From JBLIOB01 sp047639575 (GTDB lineage Bacteria > Bacteroidota > Bacteroidia > Flavobacteriales_D > Parvicellaceae): 11,229 nt of DNA. Positions 7,235 through 11,229 of this stretch are shown piece by piece. The notes below the pieces were generated by a model, which did no database searches, was not told the DNA's origin, and saw only the letters and a program-made list of their open reading frames with translations. The first letter of the stretch is position 1; each line of letters opens with the position of its first letter. The stretch lies in NCBI GenBank assembly GCA_047639575.1, contig JBLIOB010000126.1, positions 1 to 11,229 on the forward strand. Reading direction: 5' to 3'. The translations under genes and the position numbers were made by a program.

Positions 7235-7671
7235 AAGCTTTTTAAATCACCCTTGTCCGGGCAATCTTCTTTTCATCTTGTTCCTGGAACTCAGCAAATC
7301 CAGAAAATTTGGAAATTTAGGGTCAGATAGAAAAAGCTTCGGCAGATAGAACAGAATGCTGTGACGCTGCTGAATTAGCGGAGGAAAAACGCATACAAGA
7401 TTCAGTCATCATTGCCCATTCACTTTCTCTGGCTAGCATTCTTTTTAATGATAATGATCTGACCACATTGGCAAAGTATCTCAATGATAAAAGCGTCAAA
7501 GGTCTAAAACAACTAAATCAAATTCAATCAACTCTAAAATCTGATCAATACGTTCAAAAATGGTTGAGTTTGGATATAGATAGCGTATCTCCACTTCAGC
7601 TAAAAACAAAATTCAAAGCGTCTTCTGATTATGAGGTCATAGATGTAGCCATAATCAATTTAATACGCTAA
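7235..7671 (+). pseudogene. Decayed lipoprotein gene, no start codon, frameshift and in-frame stop
   Basis: From 7246 one frame reads ITLVRAIFFSSCSWNSANPE, a type II signal-peptide end with a Bacteroidota-like lipobox (FFSSC, Cys codon 7279-7281). It is interrupted by TAG at 7318-7320 and then stays open for 116 codons to TAA at 7669-7671. The part after the TAG (GQIEKASADRTECCDAAEL, then ...LKQLNQIQSTLKSDQYVQKW...) looks like ordinary soluble protein. No ATG lies in this frame. Just upstream, the neighbouring frame gives KLFK (7235-7246), so the original start was probably MK(K)LFK-ITLV with one A since lost from the A-run at 7244-7246. The family is not recognised. A short expressed product from the TTG at 7468 (67 aa) is possible but less likely. 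Confidence 0.55.
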
Positions 7672-7672
7672 C

Positions 7673-7688
7673 ACCTAAACTTTTAGGT
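7673..7688. repeat. Short perfect inverted repeat after the lipoprotein pseudogene
   Basis: ACCTAAA and TTTAGGT (7 nt each) are separated by 2 nt, starting 2 nt past the pseudogene stop. It sits where a terminator would be but lacks a T-tract, so it may be a relic or a weak terminator. The rest of the gap to 7942 shows no further gene that can be supported. Confidence 0.35.
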
Positions 7689-7929
7689 CTAACATTGACC
7701 TGCGTTCCGGAATCTGTACTCTTTATTAGTCCACTTAAATCTATTTGGAGGCACTTATTTATCTTCAATCTGTCAAATAATAAAGAAGTTCTAGCGGAGC
7801 TGTATTGAATCCGATATTTACCGTTATAGAACAGTAAAACATTATTTAAAAAGCCGTCTGGACCTGTTTTTGATTATGCCTGTGTGAATAAGTATTACAA
7901 CAACGTTAAAGAACATCTGATATCCAAGT

Positions 7930-7937
7930 TAATTTTG
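7930..7937 (+). promoter_or_regulatory. Possible -7 element immediately upstream of the pseudophosphatase-OmpA gene
   Basis: TAATTTTG matches TANNTTTG exactly, but no TTG lies at the expected distance upstream (the nearest is TTA at 7906-7908). It ends only 5 nt before the GTG start, so transcription from it would give an almost leaderless message. A chance match in AT-rich DNA is quite possible. Confidence 0.25.
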
Positions 7938-7942
7938 ATTCC

Positions 7943-9667
7943 GTGAAGTATATAGCAATAACCATAGTAATATTCCTGTTGATTCCGCATAGCGGGGCAA
8001 GTGCGCAAGGCCAAGGAGATCCAGATTCTACCGAATTAAATTTAGATTCAATCCGATATAGACCAGATTCGTTAATTCACTTTGGCGATCCAAGAATCAC
8101 CTATTCATCCGATTACAACTGGAATGATACTTCTGTATTAGGCGTACTTCCATCCCCGGAATATTACAAGAACAGATATACTGATGGGGATTTGTTACAT
8201 AAAGTCGTAGACAATTGGGGAAAAGGATTTGACGAACTTTATGGGACAAGAAACCTTCGTCCAATTCTTCATGGCGTTGCTTATCGGGGAGGTGCCAATA
8301 ATTATTATCATACGTCAAAAAAGAGAAAAAACAGCAATCCACTTCCTTCTGATGGAATCGACAATCTGTGTGAAGAAGGGTTTTCAGCTTCAATTTATCT
8401 TTATAGAACCAATTTCAATGATTCGCCAGTTGCCCATAACTGCAACTGTGATGAAGGAGGCAGTAATGAAATGCAATATGAGCAGTACGATTATTATGAC
8501 AAACAGCACATTTATGAAATGCTAAAGTTGGTTTACGAAAGTGCAACTAATGATAGTGTAGGCCCCGTTTATTTGCATTGTTGGAACGGGTGGCACGCAT
8601 CAGGGTTTATCTCCGCAGTTATCTTAAAGCAGTTTTGTGGAATGTCTGATCTAGACGCTACAGCCTATTGGGACCTGGGTACAGACGGAGCTAATACTAG
8701 CCCGAGGTATAATAAGATTAGAGAGAATATCATGAAGTTTGAGCCATATCCTGAATTTTTCATTTCTGATGAACAGGGAAATCGAATTTGCGCTCCGATG
8801 CCAAAAATTATTGATAGTTCAATGCTTCACATCACCGTTGAGCACCTTGCAATTGTTCCCGAGGCTATTCCAGTTGGAACTATCATGATTATGCAAAAAG
8901 TAAAATTCGGACCAAATAAAACAACGTTTTCGAATACCTCTAGTAATCCCGATTTAGCATCTTTATTAACCGCGTTGAATAAAAGCGCAGACTTAAAAGT
9001 TGAAATTGCCGGACATACAGACAAATCAGGAAAAGCAGCTACGAATAAAGCCCTGTCAACAAAAAGAGCAAAATTCGTTTATAATTACTTGATAGGAAAA
9101 GGAATAGATGCCAGCAGACTAGCTTATAAAGGTTACGGACATTACAAACCTGCTTATAGCAATCGCACAAAAGATGGGAGAGCTGCTAACAGAAGAATCG
9201 AAATAAAGGTGCTTTCTAAATCAGCCGGTTCTTTGGATAAACTTGTAGATGAGGAGCCTTACAAAGCACCGTACGAAAAGAAAGAAGAAATGAATATTGG
9301 AGCTTTAGCTACTTATGATCTTGGCACTAGTGTTGTATTAGAAAAAGTGGTTTTTGAGCCAAACATGATTAGTATTAATGACACCAATAGACCGCAGCTT
9401 ACTGAATTGGTGGAAATTCTAAAATCTAATGTTGAAATGAAAATTGAAGTATTAGGTTATACAGACAAATCAGGAATTCCAGAAAAAAATCTAATTATTT
9501 CACAAAATCGAGCGAAAGCTGTCTACACTTATATCGTCTCCCAAGGAATTGATGCATCTAGGTTATCTCATAAAGGGTTTGGTGATACCAATCCAATCGC
9601 ACCTAACAAATATCGCTGGGGTAGAGACAAAAACAGAAGAATCGAAGTGAAGTTAGTAGCAATATAG
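7943..9667 (+). CDS. Secreted tyrosine-phosphatase-like (catalytically degenerate) protein with two C-terminal OmpA domains
   Basis: 574 aa. GTG at 7943 is taken as start because it directly opens a signal peptide (MKYIAITIVIFLLIPHSG, then ASAQ) and no ATG fits. Residues about 85-265 resemble a dual-specificity phosphatase fold: LRPILHGVAYRGG at 105-117, and the P-loop-like HCWNGWHASG at 212-221. That loop aligns with HCX5R(S/T)G, with Cys213, Gly216, Ser220 and Gly221 kept but the phosphate-binding Arg replaced by Ala219, so normal catalysis is unlikely. Two OmpA-type peptidoglycan-binding domains follow, at about 315-425 and 463-574. Each keeps the diaminopimelate-contacting Asp and Arg 15 residues apart (Asp360/Arg375, Asp508/Arg523) and ends in NRRIE(I/V)K. 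It is probably a periplasmic protein anchored to the cell wall. The cysteines in HNCNCDEGG (165-173) are notable. Confidence 0.85.
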   Translation: MKYIAITIVIFLLIPHSGASAQGQGDPDSTELNLDSIRYRPDSLIHFGDPRITYSSDYNWNDTSVLGVLPSPEYYKNRYTDGDLLHKVVDNWGKGFDELYGTRNLRPILHGVAYRGGANNYYHTSKKRKNSNPLPSDGIDNLCEEGFSASIYLYRTNFNDSPVAHNCNCDEGGSNEMQYEQYDYYDKQHIYEMLKLVYESATNDSVGPVYLHCWNGWHASGFISAVILKQFCGMSDLDATAYWDLGTDGANTSPRYNKIRENIMKFEPYPEFFISDEQGNRICAPMPKIIDSSMLHITVEHLAIVPEAIPVGTIMIMQKVKFGPNKTTFSNTSSNPDLASLLTALNKSADLKVEIAGHTDKSGKAATNKALSTKRAKFVYNYLIGKGIDASRLAYKGYGHYKPAYSNRTKDGRAANRRIEIKVLSKSAGSLDKLVDEEPYKAPYEKKEEMNIGALATYDLGTSVVLEKVVFEPNMISINDTNRPQLTELVEILKSNVEMKIEVLGYTDKSGIPEKNLIISQNRAKAVYTYIVSQGIDASRLSHKGFGDTNPIAPNKYRWGRDKNRRIEVKLVAI

Positions 9668-9706
9668 TATTGAATATTCTTAACTTTCAATTTCAAACCT
9701 AAAGAC

Positions 9707-10135
9707 ATGTCTGAAAAAATCGATGCGGTAAACGCGCCAAAACCTATGGGTCTATACCCACATGCTCGTAAAGTTGGGAACTTATTGTTTTTAAGCGGAG
9801 TTGGACCAAGAGCAGCTGGATCTGGCAGCGAAGAAGCTAACATACCTGGATTGAAATATGACAAGAACGGTAATTACGAAACTTTTGATTTCGAGGCCCA
9901 ATGCAGATCTGTTTTTGACAATGTAAAATTGATTTTAGAAGAGTCCGGTGGAAAGTGGGAAAACTTAGTAGATGTAACGACATTTCTTACTGATATGAAA
10001 CGTGATTTTAAAACTTATAACCGTGTTTATGCTGAGTATTTCAGTGATGCACAGCCTTGCCGAACAACTGTTGAAGTAAATGCATTGCCTTCGCCTATTT
10101 CTATAGAATTGAAATGTATCGCAGTTCTCGATTAG
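9707..10135 (+). CDS. RidA/YjgF-family protein, possibly 2-aminomuconate deaminase-like
   Basis: 142 aa, cytoplasmic, slightly longer than E. coli RidA (128 aa). RidA-fold motifs are present: GNLLFLSGVGPR (24-35), QCRSVFDNVKLILEESGG (65-82), LVDVTTFLTDM (87-97), and the active-site arginine Arg119 in PCRTTVEV. Glu134 in SIELKCIAV matches the usual family glutamate. RidA proteins hydrolyse reactive enamine/imine intermediates. The opening PMGLYPHARKVGNLLFLSG and the longer insert (AAGSGSEEANIPGLKYDKNG) look more like the 2-aminomuconate deaminase branch of tryptophan/kynurenine breakdown than housekeeping RidA. That is only inference: no kynurenine-pathway gene is in the window. It starts 39 bp after the OmpA gene and could be co-transcribed with it. 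Confidence 0.9.
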   Translation: MSEKIDAVNAPKPMGLYPHARKVGNLLFLSGVGPRAAGSGSEEANIPGLKYDKNGNYETFDFEAQCRSVFDNVKLILEESGGKWENLVDVTTFLTDMKRDFKTYNRVYAEYFSDAQPCRTTVEVNALPSPISIELKCIAVLD

Positions 10136-10179
10136 ATTTTTCTTTCTTTTTACGTTTAGATTTTCCAAATTGTTAATTG

Positions 10180-10260
10180 TTGAAAACAGTTCAAGTAGCT
10201 TATACGGTCCAACCAGAGTTCGTTGAAATAAATAAAGCTAACATCACCAAAGCAATCTAA
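10180..10260 (+). pseudogene. 26-codon gene remnant, N-terminus of a small Bacteroidota protein
   Basis: TTG followed by KTVQVAYTVQPEFVEINKAN and ITKAI ends at TAA (10258-10260). The segment looks like the first strand and helix of short (about 80-90 aa) dimeric alpha-beta-barrel proteins (antibiotic-biosynthesis-monooxygenase type) that open with K-T/M-x-V-x-Y-T-V and continue NKANI. The rest of such a protein is absent: no frame after the stop continues it. This suggests a truncated relic. The resemblance is from memory of the pattern and is unverified; a chance short frame cannot be excluded. The remainder of the 10136-10436 gap holds an 18-bp palindrome and nothing else recognisable. Confidence 0.35.
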
Positions 10261-10343
10261 ATTGATTCAAGTGGTTGAGAGCTGGGAACTCGCCAATACC
10301 CGAAGTAGGTTAATTCTCGTACTCTAATCCTTTTTGTTGTGCG

Positions 10344-10361
10344 ATTTATAGTTCTATAAAT
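10344..10361. promoter_or_regulatory. 18-bp palindrome, possible operator upstream of the methionine-rich protein gene
   Basis: ATTTATAG-TT-CTATAAAT is a perfect 8-bp inverted repeat with a 2-nt centre, 75 nt before the ATG at 10437. The compact form suits a dimeric DNA-binding protein better than an RNA hairpin, since the loop would be only 2 nt. AT content is high, which raises the chance of coincidence. Confidence 0.4.
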
Positions 10362-10436
10362 GAGCAATGCAAACAGCATGGCACGTTTTTAGCATTAGCT
10401 ATACCAGTTCATTAATAATCTTTAAAACAACTGGGT

Positions 10437-10979
10437 ATGAAAAGTTTATTTACAATAGCGTTACTAGCCATTATAACTGGATCTTTTGCGCAAACGCAAA
10501 GTAGAAAAGTTGAGATTTTCAAAAAATATGAAAATGGCGTTCTAGTCGAATCTGACTCCGTGGTTACCGAAGGAGAAGATAACACACCAGAATTCAATCA
10601 AAAATTTGACAAGAAGTTTAAAGACGGATTCGGAGATTCATTCGACTTCCCTGATATGGGTGATTTTTCATTTGGTGACATGGACTCAAAAATGGGTGGT
10701 AAAGACGGTATGGACATGAGTTCCAAAATGGCTGAAATGCAAGCGCGGATGAAAGATAAGCAAGCCGAAATGGAGCTTAAAATGGAAGAGATGATGAAGA
10801 AACTGGAAGTGAAAATCACTGAAATGAAAGGCCATGCTGACAAAATGCAAAAAGATGCGGAGAAGCGAATGGAATCTTCGGGCAAGAAATCAAAGCCTTC
10901 AACTCCAGAAAAAACGAAGCCATCTGCACAGCCAAAGCCAAACAAACCATCAGTAAAGCCTGGCAAAGAATTTTACTAA
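10437..10979 (+). CDS. Secreted methionine-rich, charged helical protein, unknown function
   Basis: 180 aa, not recognised as a known family. The signal peptide is MKSLFTIALLAIITGSFAQT, cleaved probably after FAQ. Residues 22-50 form a short beta-like segment (KVEIFKKYENGVLVESD). Residues 52-96 are Asp/Gly/Phe/Met-rich (KFKDGFGDSFDFPDMGDFSF). Residues 97-147 should form one long helix or coiled coil made almost wholly of Met, Lys, Glu and Ala (MAEMQARMKDKQAEMELK). The last 32 residues are a Lys/Pro/Ser tail (KPSTPEKTKPSAQPKPNKPS). Fifteen of 16 methionines fall in residues 74-145. The composition suggests an extended periplasmic or surface protein; metal binding through Met or oxidant scavenging are possibilities only. 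It has its own upstream gap with an 18-bp palindrome, so it is probably transcribed alone. Confidence 0.8.
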   Translation: MKSLFTIALLAIITGSFAQTQSRKVEIFKKYENGVLVESDSVVTEGEDNTPEFNQKFDKKFKDGFGDSFDFPDMGDFSFGDMDSKMGGKDGMDMSSKMAEMQARMKDKQAEMELKMEEMMKKLEVKITEMKGHADKMQKDAEKRMESSGKKSKPSTPEKTKPSAQPKPNKPSVKPGKEFY

Positions 10980-11039
10980 ACTTCTTTAAACTAATAATAT
11001 ACCTCGTATATAATCAAGCTATTTCGTTACTTTTATAGC

Positions 11040-11229
11040 TTGAAACACTACCTGGTCACTCTTTTAATCCTATTTCCTATTTGCCTATTCGCTAGTGACA
11101 CATATCGGGATATATTGAAAAACAAAAAGGGGAGTATCGATGTCTATTACTACAATTCAGATCATTTTATCAGTGATGCCAGCGGAAATCTAAACGGTAT
11201 CGAGTATGATCTCTTTCTTGCTTTTCAAG
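11040..11229 (+). CDS. Periplasmic substrate-binding-like protein, N-terminal part (3' end outside window)
   Basis: Sixty-three codons are visible before the right edge. TTG at 11040 is taken as start: it directly opens a signal peptide (MKHYLVTLLILFPICLFASD), and no ATG occurs in this frame between the upstream stop (TAA at 10995-10997) and the signal peptide. The mature part, KGSIDVYYYNSDHFISDASG followed by NLNGIEYDLFLAF, has the layout of the first lobe of family-3 solute-binding domains. In those, a first beta strand is followed by a loop and the G-x-E-Y/F-D-L motif. Such domains bind amino acids or small ligands and also occur in MltF-type murein lyases. Too little is present to choose between them. 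A 6-bp AT-rich dyad (10997-11011) lies in the 60-bp gap upstream. Confidence 0.6.
   Translation, partial: MKHYLVTLLILFPICLFASDTYRDILKNKKGSIDVYYYNSDHFISDASGNLNGIEYDLFLAFQ

Noticed and set aside
7820..7945. Short open frame ending ...VNKYYNNVKEHLISKLILIP just before the pseudophosphatase gene
   Set aside because: About 39 codons with no start codon and no recognisable pattern, consistent with chance in AT-rich DNA.
10598..10966. Minus-strand open frame of 122 codons opposite the methionine-rich gene
   Set aside because: It arises as the antisense of repetitive Met/Lys/Glu codons; its Phe/Ser/Ile composition has no signal or domain pattern, while the plus frame has a clean signal peptide.
10997..11011. 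ATATAC-CTC-GTATAT dyad as a terminator after the methionine-rich gene
   Set aside because: The 6-bp all-but-AT stem is too weak and no T-tract follows.
1..11229. CRISPR arrays, insertion sequences, prophage or toxin-antitoxin genes
   Set aside because: No regularly spaced direct repeats, transposase or integrase motifs, terminal inverted repeats or toxin-antitoxin pairs were seen on either strand.

Overview
The window looks like a chromosomal segment of a Bacteroidota bacterium, probably Flavobacteriia-like. The case rests on four things: a secreted protein ending in a gliding-motility-associated (CHU_C-type) type IX secretion domain, followed with a 4-bp overlap by a PorP/SprF-family outer-membrane protein; low GC; many short hydrophobic signal peptides ending in Ala/Ser-Gln; and promoter-like TANNTTTG elements. 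Assignment below phylum level cannot be supported from this sequence alone.

Layout. Positions 1-1268 (minus) hold galE, coupled by an ATGA overlap to a downstream outer-membrane beta-barrel-like protein that runs off the left edge. Divergent from them, 1356-2333 (plus) encodes a LytTR response regulator and, 3 bp later, a free-standing HPt phosphotransfer protein, with no histidine kinase nearby. Positions 2366-3414 are a broken gene with a two-cupin body and perhaps a VOC-like N-terminus. It carries at least four lesions: a frameshift at a T10 tract, a nonsense codon and two more frameshifts. A small membrane protein (3428-3730, minus) and a tRNA-Ala(GGC) with its own promoter and a strong terminator (minus) follow.

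Positions 4211-7182 (plus) are a two-gene unit: a 678-aa glycine-rich surface protein with two Ig-like repeats and a type IX sorting domain, and its probable PorP/SprF partner. A 9-bp inverted repeat lies 58 nt upstream. Between 7235 and 7671 there is a decayed lipoprotein gene with no start codon, a frameshift and an in-frame TAG. Positions 7943-9667 encode the most unusual protein here: a secreted tyrosine-phosphatase-like domain whose HCX5R loop has lost its arginine, joined to two OmpA-type peptidoglycan-binding domains. Then come a RidA-family protein (9707-10135), a 26-codon gene remnant (10180-10260), an 18-bp palindrome, a methionine-rich secreted protein (10437-10979) and the start of a periplasmic substrate-binding-like protein (11040 to the right edge).

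Taken together, most products act at the cell envelope (barrel proteins, T9SS cargo and partner, peptidoglycan-anchored pseudophosphatase, secreted proteins). Three decaying genes sit among them, which suggests an accessory region with turnover. No mobile element, CRISPR array or phage gene was seen.
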